A stretch of DNA of 64,000 nucleotides from Mesorhizobium sp. LSHC420B00 (lineage in GTDB: Bacteria; Pseudomonadota; Alphaproteobacteria; Rhizobiales; Rhizobiaceae): assembly GCF_000503055.1 (NCBI RefSeq), contig NZ_AYVY01000003.1:42317-106316 (forward strand). The letters are read 5' to 3'. The position numbers and the translations under genes are program-made. A model generated the notes under the pieces. That model ran no database searches. It was not told the DNA's origin and worked only from the letters and a program-made list of their open reading frames with translations. This document shows, piece by piece, positions 37,774-45,235 of the stretch; the stretch's first letter is position 1, and every line of letters begins with the position of its first letter.

Positions 37774-37932
37774 GCACCCCCCTCTGGCCTACCGGCCATC
37801 TCCCCCTCAAGGGGGGAGATTGGATGTCATCTCGGCTTTCGCCAATCACCAGCGTCGAAGGGTGCCTTACGTCTGAACTGCCAATCTCCCCCCTTGAGGG
37901 GGAGATGGCCGGTAGGCCAGAGGGGGGTGCCG
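37774..37932. repeat. ~160-bp intergenic inverted-repeat element, copy B
   Basis: Same arms as copies A and C. Its right end (AGAGGGGGGTGCC) is 4 bases from the fdhD ATG and contains the only purine-rich stretch that can serve as the ribosome-binding site. Confidence 0.85.
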
Positions 37933-37936
37933 CGTG

Positions 37937-38764
37937 ATGCCCAAACGTCGTGCTGTCACCCAGATCAGCCGCCTCGCGCGCCGCGCCGGCGGCACCGCGG
38001 CCGCCAACCGCATGGTGCCGGAAGAGACGCCGGTAGCATTCTCCTTTGCCGGCACCACGCATGCGGTGATGATGGCAAGCCCGGCCGATTTCGAGGATTT
38101 CGCGCTCGGCTTCTCGCTGACCGAAGGCATCATTGCCTCGCCAGACGAAATCGAAGCCATCGAGGTCGAGGATCACGGCGCCGGCATCGATATCCAGATC
38201 CGGCTGAAGGACCAGGCCAACACCCGTTTCGAGGCGCGTCGCAGACGGCTCGCCGGCCCGGTCGGCTGCGGGCTGTGCGGCATCGAATCGATCGAGGAAG
38301 CGATGCGCTCGGTCGATCCGGTCGGTGCGTCGAAACTTACACTTCAGGCCGATGACATCGTCCGCTCGGTCAAGCTTTTGTCGAAGGTGCAGCCGCTGCA
38401 CGCCGAGACCGGCGCGGTCCACGCCGCCGGTTTTTACCTGCCCGGCAAGGGCATCGTCATGGCGCGCGAGGATGTCGGCCGTCACAATGCGCTGGACAAG
38501 CTGGCCGGCGCGCTGGCCAAAGCCGGTATCGACGGCAGGTCGGGGGCCGTCGTCGTGACGTCGCGCGTTTCGGTCGAGATGGTGCAGAAGACCGCGGCGA
38601 TCGGTGCTGCCTTCATCATCGCCGTCTCGGCGCCGACGGCACTTGCCATCCGCACCGCAGACGACGCCGGCATGACGCTGGTGGCGCTGGTGCGCGGCGA
38701 TGATTTCGATATTTTCACTCATCCTGACCGCGTGGTTTCCGGAGTTGCCAAGCATGTCGCATGA
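37937..38764 (+). CDS. fdhD: Formate dehydrogenase sulfurtransferase FdhD
   Basis: A 275-aa FdhD protein, which passes sulfur from the cysteine desulfurase to the Mo-cofactor before insertion into formate dehydrogenase. The essential Cys-x-x-Cys loop is in VGCGLCGIES, and the C-terminal GRHNALDKL, SRVSVEMVQK and APTALAI blocks are typical. ATG 37937; a GTG three bases earlier is equivalent. The ribosome-binding site lies inside repeat copy B. Its stop overlaps the fdsD start by 11 bases. Confidence 0.94.
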   Translation: MPKRRAVTQISRLARRAGGTAAANRMVPEETPVAFSFAGTTHAVMMASPADFEDFALGFSLTEGIIASPDEIEAIEVEDHGAGIDIQIRLKDQANTRFEARRRRLAGPVGCGLCGIESIEEAMRSVDPVGASKLTLQADDIVRSVKLLSKVQPLHAETGAVHAAGFYLPGKGIVMAREDVGRHNALDKLAGALAKAGIDGRSGAVVVTSRVSVEMVQKTAAIGAAFIIAVSAPTALAIRTADDAGMTLVALVRGDDFDIFTHPDRVVSGVAKHVA

Positions 38765-39062
38765 CGAAGGCCACCTCATGAACACCAGCGAAAAGCTGGT
38801 TCGCATGGCCAACCAGATCGCTGCCTTTTTCCACTCCAAGCCGCGCGAGCAAGGCATTGCCGGCGTCGCCGAGCACATCAACAAGTTCTGGGAGCCGAGG
38901 ATGCGCCGGCAATTGTTCGAGATGCTCGACAGCGGCGGCGAAGGCTTCAACGAGCTTGTCGTCGCGGCCTCCCCACACATCAAGCGGCCGGGCGCGCCGG
39001 AGGGCGCAGGTTTTAGCGTCGGCGGAGCGAGCACCGAGACTACGGCTGCGTCACAGAAGTAG
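38754..39062 (+). CDS. fdsD: Formate dehydrogenase delta subunit
   Basis: A 102-aa protein of the FdsD family (LVRMANQIAAFFHSKPREQGIAGVAEHINKFWEPRMRR, core residues ~12-50). It is a small accessory needed for active enzyme; with FdsC it has been tied to cofactor delivery. The start could also be ATG 38778; the 38754 start overlaps the fdhD end. There is no separate fdsC gene, and FdhD takes that role here. The C-terminal 35 residues are Ala/Gly/Ser-rich and not conserved. Confidence 0.9.
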   Translation: MSHDEGHLMNTSEKLVRMANQIAAFFHSKPREQGIAGVAEHINKFWEPRMRRQLFEMLDSGGEGFNELVVAASPHIKRPGAPEGAGFSVGGASTETTAASQK

Positions 39063-39169
39063 GCGCCGCGGGCCTACATTCACACCCTCTAAGGTTTCAT
39101 CTGCCGCAAGTCTCGCGGCTCTGCTATGATCCGGCGATAAGAAATCGTCGGGTCGGGCGGACAAACCTC

Positions 39170-39346
39170 GTGAGGCCGATCGAAACTCGCTACGCGCTCA
39201 GCGGCGACGTGCGGATCGCCTATCAGGTGGTCGGCCAGGGATCGCTCGATCTCGTCTTCGTGCCGGGTTTCATTTCCAATCTCGACCTGCACTGGGAAGA
39301 CGAAGGCTACAGCCGGCTGTTGGCGTTCCTTGCGGAACACCGCAGT
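39170..39346 (+). pseudogene. N-terminal fragment of an alpha/beta hydrolase (hydrolase-adenylate cyclase type)
   Basis: About 57 codons from GTG 39170 read like the start of the alpha/beta-hydrolase proteins that are often fused to a nucleotide cyclase (RYALSGDVRIAYQVVGQG, then VFVPGFISNLDLHWED). The match stops near LLAFLAEHR, before the catalytic Ser/nucleophile region, and the frame then runs antisense into mmcB. Truncation most likely happened by deletion. Confidence 0.65.
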
Positions 39347-39421
39347 CATACATCGTCTCTTATGCAAGGTGGCGGCAGCCGGGGCAGCGCAAGCCTCCAT
39401 GACTACGGAGAGGGAAACCCC

Positions 39422-39922
39422 CTACTCGCTCTCACCCTCCAGCGCCGGCACCGACACCCCGGCAAGCTCCGCCGCCAGCAACCGCGCGGCACCGGCGCGC
39501 GCGATCCTCAGCATCAGCGCCTTGCGCGTCGCCGCCGCCATCCGGTGCTCGGGCGCATCGCGCAGGACCTCGGCACCATAGCCGTCGGAGAGAATGAAGC
39601 CGCACTCTTCCGGAAAGATCTCCGCGGGCACGCCGGGATGGGTGGCGAAGAAGAAGCGGTCGGAATGCAGCCGGTAGTACGGCCATTTGCGGTCGACCCT
39701 GAAATCCTCGATCGAGGATTTGATCTCGATGATCCAGATATCGCCCTGGCGGGTCAGCGCTACGAGATCGGCGCGGCGCCCGGTGGCCAGCGACAGTTCG
39801 GGCAAGACATGCGCGCCCATCTGCTTGAGCAGCCGCTGCACGCCACGCCTGACCAGCATGGCACGCTCCGACTGGCGACCGTCGAGAAGGGGGTTGAGGG
39901 GTAGAGGTGAGATGATAGGCAT
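39422..39922 (-). CDS. mmcB: MmcB-family putative DNA-repair nuclease
   Basis: A 166-aa protein of the MmcB family. Asp52 (RRADLVAL) and Glu66-x-Lys68 (WIIEIKSS) form a PD-(D/E)XK-type active site. In Caulobacter mmcB belongs to the LexA regulon and its loss sensitises cells to mitomycin C. The ORF begins MPIISPLPLN; the conserved part starts near residue 18, so the real start may be later. GTTC-N7-GAAC lies 22 bases upstream. Downstream it meets the truncated hydrolase gene. Confidence 0.85.
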   Translation of the reverse strand: MPIISPLPLNPLLDGRQSERAMLVRRGVQRLLKQMGAHVLPELSLATGRRADLVALTRQGDIWIIEIKSSIEDFRVDRKWPYYRLHSDRFFFATHPGVPAEIFPEECGFILSDGYGAEVLRDAPEHRMAAATRKALMLRIARAGAARLLAAELAGVSVPALEGESE

Positions 39923-39943
39923 GGCCGCACCATGTCAGATTTT

Positions 39944-39958
39944 GTTCACGGTTTGAAC
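39944..39958. promoter_or_regulatory. GTTC-N7-GAAC upstream of mmcB
   Basis: GTTCACGGTTTGAAC upstream of a gene known as SOS-controlled in Caulobacter. The alphaproteobacterial LexA box is normally the direct repeat GTTC-N7-GTTC. This one is inverted, so the LexA link is weak. Confidence 0.3.
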
Positions 39959-39996
39959 CCGGTTTTTTGGGGCGATTATCCGGTTGACAAACCCCT

Positions 39997-40296
39997 CTAA
40001 CTAACCGGCATCATGCCCTCCAGAGCAATGATCCTCGTCTTTGCACAGCGTTCGCGGATGGCTTTGAGGCGGCCGTATTCCGGAGAGTCGTACCATGCGA
40101 GGAGCGAGGCCATGTCGGGAAATTCGACGATGACAAGGCGATGAGGCTCCCAATCGCCTTCCAGCACTTTGGTGGCTCCGCCACGAGCGATGTACCTTCC
40201 CCCGTAGCGGGCTTCGGTTGCAGGCACGTCCCGGCGGTATTCCTCGAAAACGGCGGCGTCGGTTATGTCGACATCGGCAATGAGATATGCGGCCAT
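39997..40296 (-). CDS. DUF1330 family protein
   Basis: A 99-aa ferredoxin-like (dimeric alpha/beta-barrel) fold protein of the DUF1330 family: AAYLIADVDITDAAVFEEYRR at the start and EFPDMASLLAWYDSPEYGRL in the middle. No function is established for the family. GGGGAG is well placed before ATG 40296. Confidence 0.88.
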   Translation of the reverse strand: MAAYLIADVDITDAAVFEEYRRDVPATEARYGGRYIARGGATKVLEGDWEPHRLVIVEFPDMASLLAWYDSPEYGRLKAIRERCAKTRIIALEGMMPVS

Positions 40297-40449
40297 TGAC
40301 CTTACTCCCCTTGGGAAAGGCAATTGAAACAGGTCTATTAGCGGTCCCGCAACTAAGCCAGCGGTACTACGCCTCGGAAACGACTCGCGTTCTCCCGGAT
40401 TGGGGCGCTTTACTACATTCGTGGGGGTAGCTCTGGGAGGAGACGAACC

Positions 40450-40776
40450 ATGCCGATGTATCTCACGCGATTCAGCTACAGGCCCGAAACGTGGGCGCGC
40501 TTGATGGATAATCCCGAGGACAGACGCGAGGCTGCCCGTTCCTACATCGAGTCGGTCGGCGGAAAGCTGCACGGGTTCTGGTATGCCTTCGGAGAGTACG
40601 ATGGCTGGAACCTATGGGAGGCGCCGGACAACGTGTCCATGGCCTCTGTCATGCTCGCCATCGGTGCGGGAGGCGCGCTCAGCTCGTACGAGACCACCGT
40701 GCTGTTAAGTGTCGAAGAGACGATGGACGCGCTTGGGAAAGCGAAGTCGATCCGGTATCGCCCACCGGGATCATGA
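40450..40776 (+). CDS. GYD-domain protein
   Basis: A 108-aa protein of the GYD family, ferredoxin-like fold (LTRFSYRPETW, then LHGFWYAFGEYDGWNLWEAPD). Function unknown. GGGAGGAG lies before the ATG. Divergent from the DUF1330 gene; both are small ferredoxin-fold proteins. Confidence 0.85.
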   Translation: MPMYLTRFSYRPETWARLMDNPEDRREAARSYIESVGGKLHGFWYAFGEYDGWNLWEAPDNVSMASVMLAIGAGGALSSYETTVLLSVEETMDALGKAKSIRYRPPGS

Positions 40777-40936
40777 CGGCCGCCCGTGCTTTGCGGAGTG
40801 TCGAAGGCTGGTAACGCTTGCTCTCGGACGGCGCACGTTCCTAAGCTTTTGCGCAAAGAGTCCGCTGCGGGTCTTGGCAGCGCCGGCAGCTTGCGCTTTC
40901 AATGTCGGCCACGGGATTTTTTACGAGGAGCATTAG

Positions 40937-41055
40937 ATGACGGACGCAAATCGGCGACACCGGAGGAAATCCGCTCGGCCATCAGAGGCTGGGCGGTGCT
41001 TGGGGCAATCATTGTTGCCGTGTTTGGTGCCGCCTACGTCATGATCGATAGTTGA
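40937..41055 (+). pseudogene. Possible frameshifted small membrane-protein gene
   Basis: An ATG with a good GAGGAG site (40926-40931) opens a 35-codon frame of no character. A +1 shifted frame over the same DNA reads KSATPEEIRSAIRGWAVLG then a hydrophobic helix ending AAYVMIDS at 41055, but it has no start codon. A one-base indel near 40940 would explain both. It is directly followed by another micro-ORF with a hydrophobic helix. Confidence 0.35.
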
Positions 41056-41181
41056 ATGGCCGACGATCCTGGTCGCCCCGATGGACTGCCTGAAAGGATC
41101 GGCACGGTCCTTGGTGCATTGGTGGTGATCGGCACGTTCGCGCTTCTGGCTTGGACGGTGCTTCGCGGCGTTCTTTATTGA
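41056..41181 (+). CDS. Small single-span membrane protein, 41 aa
   Basis: ATG 41056 to TGA 41181. A polar N-terminus (ADDPGRPDGLPERIG) is followed by one transmembrane helix (TVLGALVVIGTFALLAWTVL) and RGVLY. It starts one base after the end of the preceding hydrophobic frame, suggesting a pair of micro-proteins. No family recognised. Confidence 0.4.
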   Translation: MADDPGRPDGLPERIGTVLGALVVIGTFALLAWTVLRGVLY

Positions 41182-41188
41182 ACCCGGC

Positions 41189-41320
41189 CTAGTGAACCAG
41201 GCTTGTCAGGATTATCTCCTGCAGCGGCCGCGTCTCAGGCCTGATCAGGCCGATCTCCTCGTAGTAACGGATGGCCTTGGCTGGCCGGCCAGAGCGCCGG
41301 GCAGCGTCACCGACATTCAT
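41189..41320 (-). pseudogene. Truncated MerR-family regulator (HmrR/CueR-like N-terminus)
   Basis: 43 codons: NVGDAARRSGRPAKAIRYYEEIGLIRP, the classic MerR winged HTH, then an unrelated 15-residue end and stop. The coiled-coil and metal-binding parts (~90 residues) are missing. GAGGAAATCACC precedes ATG, so the fragment may still be expressed. It could be the remnant of the copper regulator whose target promoter lies at 49844. Confidence 0.75.
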
Positions 41321-41543
41321 GGTGATTTCCTCGTTTCCTGGTTCTTGTTCTTGGCCCATTGATTTTGCAGCATAATCCTGCGGGGGCTGTTGCCGAAATG
41401 CCATAGTCGCTGGTTTACCGGCACGCAAGCCCATGGATATAGGCATCGCCCGCTTGGCAAGCAAAGCAAATGCCAGCATGAATGAAGATGAAAAAGCGGC
41501 CGACTCGAGCCGCTGTAGTTTGGGCAGGGCATCGGACCTTTTC

Positions 41544-42161
41544 ATGCGCATGAAGTCACTTGCAATCGTCGCGGCCCTGGCGCTGTCGACGGCTGTCGCC
41601 GGTTGCAGCACCATCGGCTCGCAGATCTTCACCAACAACTACGGTGCGGTGACCGATGCCGGCTATCATCTGCCGCGCATCCCGATCGAAAAGGTGCCGT
41701 TCAAATACCGCCGGCAGATCGTCGACTACGACACCAGGGAAAAGCCGGGCACCATCATCGTCGATACGCAGAACAAGTTCCTCTATTTCGTCATGGGCGA
41801 CGGCGAAGCGATGCGCTACGGCATCGGCGTCGGCCGTGAAGGTTTCGAATGGCACGGCACCGCCCGTATCGCACTAAAGCGCGAATGGCCGACCTGGACG
41901 CCGCCTTCGCAGATGATCAGGCGACAGCCGGAGCTGGCCAAGTTTGCCGGCGGCATGGAGCCGGGGTTGAAGAACCCGCTCGGCGCGCGCGCCATGTACC
42001 TGTTCAACAAGGGCGGCGATATGGGCTACCGCCTGCATGGCAGCCCGGAATGGAATTCCATCGGCAAGGCGATGTCGTCGGGCTGCATCCGGCTGATGAA
42101 CCAGGACATTATCGACCTCTACGACCGCACCTCGGTCGGCGCCAAGGTCATTGTGCTGTAA
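41544..42161 (+). CDS. L,D-transpeptidase lipoprotein (ErfK/YbiS/YcfS/YnhG)
   Basis: A 205-aa exported protein. The signal peptide KSLAIVAALALSTAVAGC ends at Cys21 in a lipobox, so it is probably lipidated. The YkuD catalytic domain runs to the C-terminus with His165 (HGSPEWNSIG) and Cys181 (SSGCIRL). It cross-links peptidoglycan 3-3 or anchors proteins to it in the periplasm. The ATG at 41550 is an equivalent start. A strong terminator follows at 42268-42296. Confidence 0.92.
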   Translation: MRMKSLAIVAALALSTAVAGCSTIGSQIFTNNYGAVTDAGYHLPRIPIEKVPFKYRRQIVDYDTREKPGTIIVDTQNKFLYFVMGDGEAMRYGIGVGREGFEWHGTARIALKREWPTWTPPSQMIRRQPELAKFAGGMEPGLKNPLGARAMYLFNKGGDMGYRLHGSPEWNSIGKAMSSGCIRLMNQDIIDLYDRTSVGAKVIVL

Positions 42162-42209
42162 GACCATGTCCCGAAAAGCGGGACCCGGTTTTCGGACAAG
42201 ATCATGGTC
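42162..42209. repeat. 48-bp palindromic repeat unit
   Basis: GACCATG and CATGGTC frame a near-palindromic core with GTCCCGAAAAGCGGGACC and GGTTTTCGG. It begins immediately after the L,D-transpeptidase stop. This style is widespread between rhizobial genes. Confidence 0.6.
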
Positions 42210-42267
42210 AAACAAGAAGAGCTTTATACGCGGACCGTCTAGGCAACAACACAGACGTCGCAAACAG

Positions 42268-42296
42268 AAAACCGGGCACTTTGGCCCGGTTTTTTG
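42268..42296 (+). terminator. Rho-independent terminator
   Basis: AACCGGGC-ACTTTG-GCCCGGTT stem followed by TTTTTG, ending the L,D-transpeptidase transcript; it could also work on the opposite strand for the NifU-like gene because A residues precede the stem. Confidence 0.85.
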
Positions 42297-42328
42297 TTGT
42301 CTATCGACGTTGACGATGGAACGGCGCG

Positions 42329-42898
42329 TCAGGAGACCTGTTCGACGTGCTGCACTTCCGGCACAAAGTGCCGGAGCAGGTTCTGGATGCCGTGCTTCAG
42401 CGTCGCCGTCGACGACGGGCAGCCGGCGCAGGCGCCTTTCATGTGCAGGAACACGGTGCCGTTCTCGAAGCCGCGGAAGGTGATGTCGCCGCCGTCCTGG
42501 GCCACCGCCGGGCGCACCCGCGTGTCGAGCAGCTCCTTGATGGTGACGACCAGCTCCTCGTCGGCCTTGTCGTAGAATTCGCCGGTCTGGCTGGTCTCGG
42601 CGGCCGGGCCGGCCTTGGCCATCACCGGGGCACCGGACATGAAGTGCTCCATGATGGCGCCGAGGATAGCCGGCTTCAGATGCTGCCAGTCGGGGCCGTC
42701 CTTGGTCACGGTGATGAAATCATAGCCGAAGAAGACGCCGGTGACGCCGGGGATCTCGAACAGCCGGCCGGCCAGCGGCGAAGCCGTCGCGGCACTGTCG
42801 GCATCGCGGAAATCGGCGGTGCCTTCTTGCAGCACTTCCTTGCCGGGCAGGAATTTCAGCGTTGTCGGGTTTGGCGTCGACTCGGTCTGGATGAACAT
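42329..42898 (-). CDS. NifU-family Fe-S scaffold/carrier (Nfu type)
   Basis: A 189-aa protein: an N-terminal Nfu_N domain (FIQTESTPNPTTLKFLPG, residues 1-~90) and a C-terminal NifU domain with the cluster-binding Cys-x-x-Cys in KGACAGCPSS. This is the mitochondrial NFU1/alphaproteobacterial form that hands [4Fe-4S] clusters to target enzymes. ATG 42898 is preferred to 42904 because GGAG is at the right distance only from the former. Confidence 0.92.
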   Translation of the reverse strand: MFIQTESTPNPTTLKFLPGKEVLQEGTADFRDADSAATASPLAGRLFEIPGVTGVFFGYDFITVTKDGPDWQHLKPAILGAIMEHFMSGAPVMAKAGPAAETSQTGEFYDKADEELVVTIKELLDTRVRPAVAQDGGDITFRGFENGTVFLHMKGACAGCPSSTATLKHGIQNLLRHFVPEVQHVEQVS

Positions 42899-43034
42899 GG
42901 CCATCTCCGTGCCCGTTTCGGGCAGCTAGTTTGGAATAATTCTAATTAGGCTTTATCCGCCCGACATTCAAGCGAAAGGCATCGCGGGGAACGGCTGGCT
43001 GGTGGAATGTTTTGCTAGCTCGCTGAAACAATTG

Positions 43035-43179
43035 GAGATGTGTTGAGATTCAGGTCAGGCCGAGCCGAAAATGATGGTTTCCGAGAACCGGAGCGGAGCG
43101 TACTTTTGGTACGTGAGCACCGGAAGCGCAGGAAGCCGCCATTTGTAGGCCGGCCTCACCTGAATATCGGCACATCTCA
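43035..43179. repeat. ~145-bp palindromic intergenic element
   Basis: GAGATGTG...GATTCAGGTCAGGCCG is matched by CGGCCTCACCTGAATAT...CACATCTC at the other end, and inner arms (AAATGATGGTTTCC / GGAAGCCGCCATTT) also pair. At the centre GCGTAC-TTTTG-GTACGT forms a small hairpin. It overlaps the UspA stop codon and separates uspA from the NifU-like gene. Mobile or structured RNA function unknown. Confidence 0.7.
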
Positions 43180-43668
43180 GGCGAGGCTGTCGATCTCCTC
43201 GTCCGACAGGTTCTGCGGCACCACAGTCACTGGAATCGGAAAGGCGGCGCCCTTGCCGGCGACCGCGCCGACCAGCGGCCCGGGCCCTTCCTTGCCGGCG
43301 CCTGCCGCCAGCACCAGGATGGCGATGTCCTGGTCTTCCTCGATCAGCTTGTGGATCTCTTCGGTCGGCTTGCCTTCGCGCACCACCAGTTCCGGCTCGA
43401 TGCCGAGCTTCTGGCGCACCTTGTTGGCGTAGCTGTCGAGCGCGGCGCGCGCCGTGGCGGTCGCCTCCTCGCGCATGATCTTCTCGACGCCCAGCCAGTG
43501 CTGGAAATCATCCGGCTCGATGACATAGAGCAGCACCAGCACGCCGCCCGTGCTTTGCGCCCGCTTCGAGGCGTAGGCGACGGCGCGCTCGCATTCCGGC
43601 GTGTCGTCGATGATCGCCAGGAACTTGCGGCGATGACCGGCTTCGCGGCTGAGGCGTTTGGAGACCAT
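43177..43668 (-). CDS. Universal stress protein (UspA family)
   Basis: A 163-aa single USP domain: RRKFLAIIDDTPECERAVAYA at the start. The ATP-binding G-2x-G-9x-G motif of the MJ0577 type is replaced by LVLAAGAGKEGPGPLVGAVAGKG, of uncertain ATP binding. AGGGTG precedes ATG 43668. Located between trpS and the NifU-like gene as in other rhizobia. Confidence 0.9.
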   Translation of the reverse strand: MVSKRLSREAGHRRKFLAIIDDTPECERAVAYASKRAQSTGGVLVLLYVIEPDDFQHWLGVEKIMREEATATARAALDSYANKVRQKLGIEPELVVREGKPTEEIHKLIEEDQDIAILVLAAGAGKEGPGPLVGAVAGKGAAFPIPVTVVPQNLSDEEIDSLA

Positions 43669-43755
43669 ATTCACCCTGCTCGATGGTTTCGGCCGCAATC
43701 TGCCACCGCCACAGCCCGCCCGCAAGCGACCGGCGGCTGTGGCGATGTTGGTGCA

Positions 43756-43859
43756 GCTTAAAGCGCGTCGCGTTCGACCGGCCTCATGCGACGCGCTTCA
43801 GGTTCTTGTTTTATGCATGTCGTTATCGCAAAACCGCTGCACACTTTGCGCGACATAAA
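43756..43859. repeat. ~100-bp palindromic repeat downstream of trpS
   Basis: Two stem-loops: AAGCGCGTCGCG / GCGACGCGCTT (43760-43799) and TGTCG-TTAT-CGCAAA / TTTGCG-CGACA (43818-43855). Placed exactly at the trpS stop. It probably works as a 3' structure for trpS. Confidence 0.65.
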
Positions 43860-44942
43860 TTAGCCTTGCAGCAGGCCGATAATGTCGCGCACGGTCTTCA
43901 TCGTCGCTTCGGCCAATGTGCCGGCACGCTCGCCGCCATCCCGCAGCACCGCGTCGACATAGGCGCGGTCGCCGGAGATGCGGCGCATCTCGTCGGCGAT
44001 CGGCGCCAGCTTTTCCACCGCGAGATCGGCCAGCGCCGGCTTGAACACCGAAAACTGCTGGCCGCCGAATTCCTTCAGCACCGCCTCTTTCGATATTTCG
44101 GCGAGGCCGGCATAGATGCCGACGAGGTTTTCCGCTTCCGGCCGGCCGGCAAGCCCGTCCAGTTCGCCGGGCAAAGCCTCCGGGGCCGTCTTGGCCTTGC
44201 GGATCTTCTTCGAGATGGCGTCGGCATCGTCAGTCAGGTTGATGCGCGACAGGTCCGACGGGTCGGACTTCGACATCTTTTTCGAACCGTCGCGCAGCGA
44301 CATGATGCGCGCCGCCGGGCCGCCGATGACCGGCTCGGTCAGCGGGAAATAGCCGTTCACCGTCTCTTCGCCGACCTGCATCTCGACGCCGACGCCAAGC
44401 GCCGCGATGCGGTCCGAAAAGTCGTTGTTGAATTTCTGCGCAATATCGCGGGTCAGCTCCAGATGCTGCTTCTGGTCGTCGCCGACCGGCACATGGGTGG
44501 CGCGGTAGACGAGGATATCGGCGGCCATCAGGGAGGGATAGGCGAGCAGGCCGAGCGAGGCGTTCTCGCGGTCCTTGCCGGCCTTGTCCTTGAACTGCGT
44601 CATGCGGTTCATCCAGCCGATGCGCGCCACGCAGTTGAAGATCCAGGCAAGCTCGGCGTGCTGCATCACCCGCGACTGGTTGAAGACGATGTGCTTGGTC
44701 GGATCGATGCCGGAGGCGAGAAACGCCGCGGTGATCGAACGCGTCTGGTCCTGAAGATCCTCATAGACGAGCTGCGCGGTCAGCGAATGCAGATCGACGA
44801 CGCAATAGATGCAGTCGGAAGTGTCCTGCAGGGCGACGAATTTCTTGATGGCGCCGAGATAATTGCCGAGATGCAGATTGCCGGTCGGCTGGACGCCGGA
44901 AAAGACGAGTGGCTTGAAGGCGAGCTGGTTGAGGTCGGGCAT
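43860..44942 (-). CDS. trpS: Tryptophanyl-tRNA synthetase
   Basis: A 360-aa class Ic aminoacyl-tRNA synthetase charging tRNA-Trp. The HIGH-type motif is [12 protein letters not shown] (~residues 20-31) and KMSKS is in [10 protein letters not shown]. The length fits the family. ATG 44942 gives the normal [21 protein letters not shown] start. Downstream of murJ with a 293-base gap. Confidence 0.97.
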   Translation of the reverse strand: MPDLNQLAFKPLVFSGVQPTGNLHLGNYLGAIKKFVALQDTSDCIYCVVDLHSLTAQLVYEDLQDQTRSITAAFLASGIDPTKHIVFNQSRVMQHAELAWIFNCVARIGWMNRMTQFKDKAGKDRENASLGLLAYPSLMAADILVYRATHVPVGDDQKQHLELTRDIAQKFNNDFSDRIAALGVGVEMQVGEETVNGYFPLTEPVIGGPAARIMSLRDGSKKMSKSDPSDLSRINLTDDADAISKKIRKAKTAPEALPGELDGLAGRPEAENLVGIYAGLAEISKEAVLKEFGGQQFSVFKPALADLAVEKLAPIADEMRRISGDRAYVDAVLRDGGERAGTLAEATMKTVRDIIGLLQG

Positions 44943-45235
44943 GGTGTTTCCCTGGCTTGTGGAGGGCCGTTTCGCGCGCGGCGAAAGTCTTGCGACGGCG
45001 CGCTTATGGACGAGAGCAAGGAGACGATCAAGAGGGGTGTTGGCTGGGCCGCGCAGGACTTTGGCCGTGGCCGAGCAAGACGCCACAGAAGGCTGTTTGA
45101 AGGGGATGGCGCCGACCAGAATCAAAAACCCGCCTTACGGCGGGGTCGTCGATGCGAATCAGCACCATACGCAAATTAGTAGCATAGCTGCCGGCACAAA
45201 GCAAGAACAAAATTGGCGCTGACGAATTTTCCGCC

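Noticed and set aside
39347..39904. Long plus-strand frame continuing from the hydrolase fragment
   Set aside because: It is antisense to mmcB and has no recognisable protein pattern after about residue 57.
39944..39958. LexA box for mmcB
   Set aside because: The half-sites are inverted (GTTC/GAAC) whereas the alphaproteobacterial LexA box is a direct repeat, so it is listed only as a weak site.
41491..41514. AGCGGC-GCCGCT hairpin with a T-run on the minus strand
   Set aside because: It looks like a terminator but no minus-strand gene ends there, so it may be chance within the L,D-transpeptidase leader.
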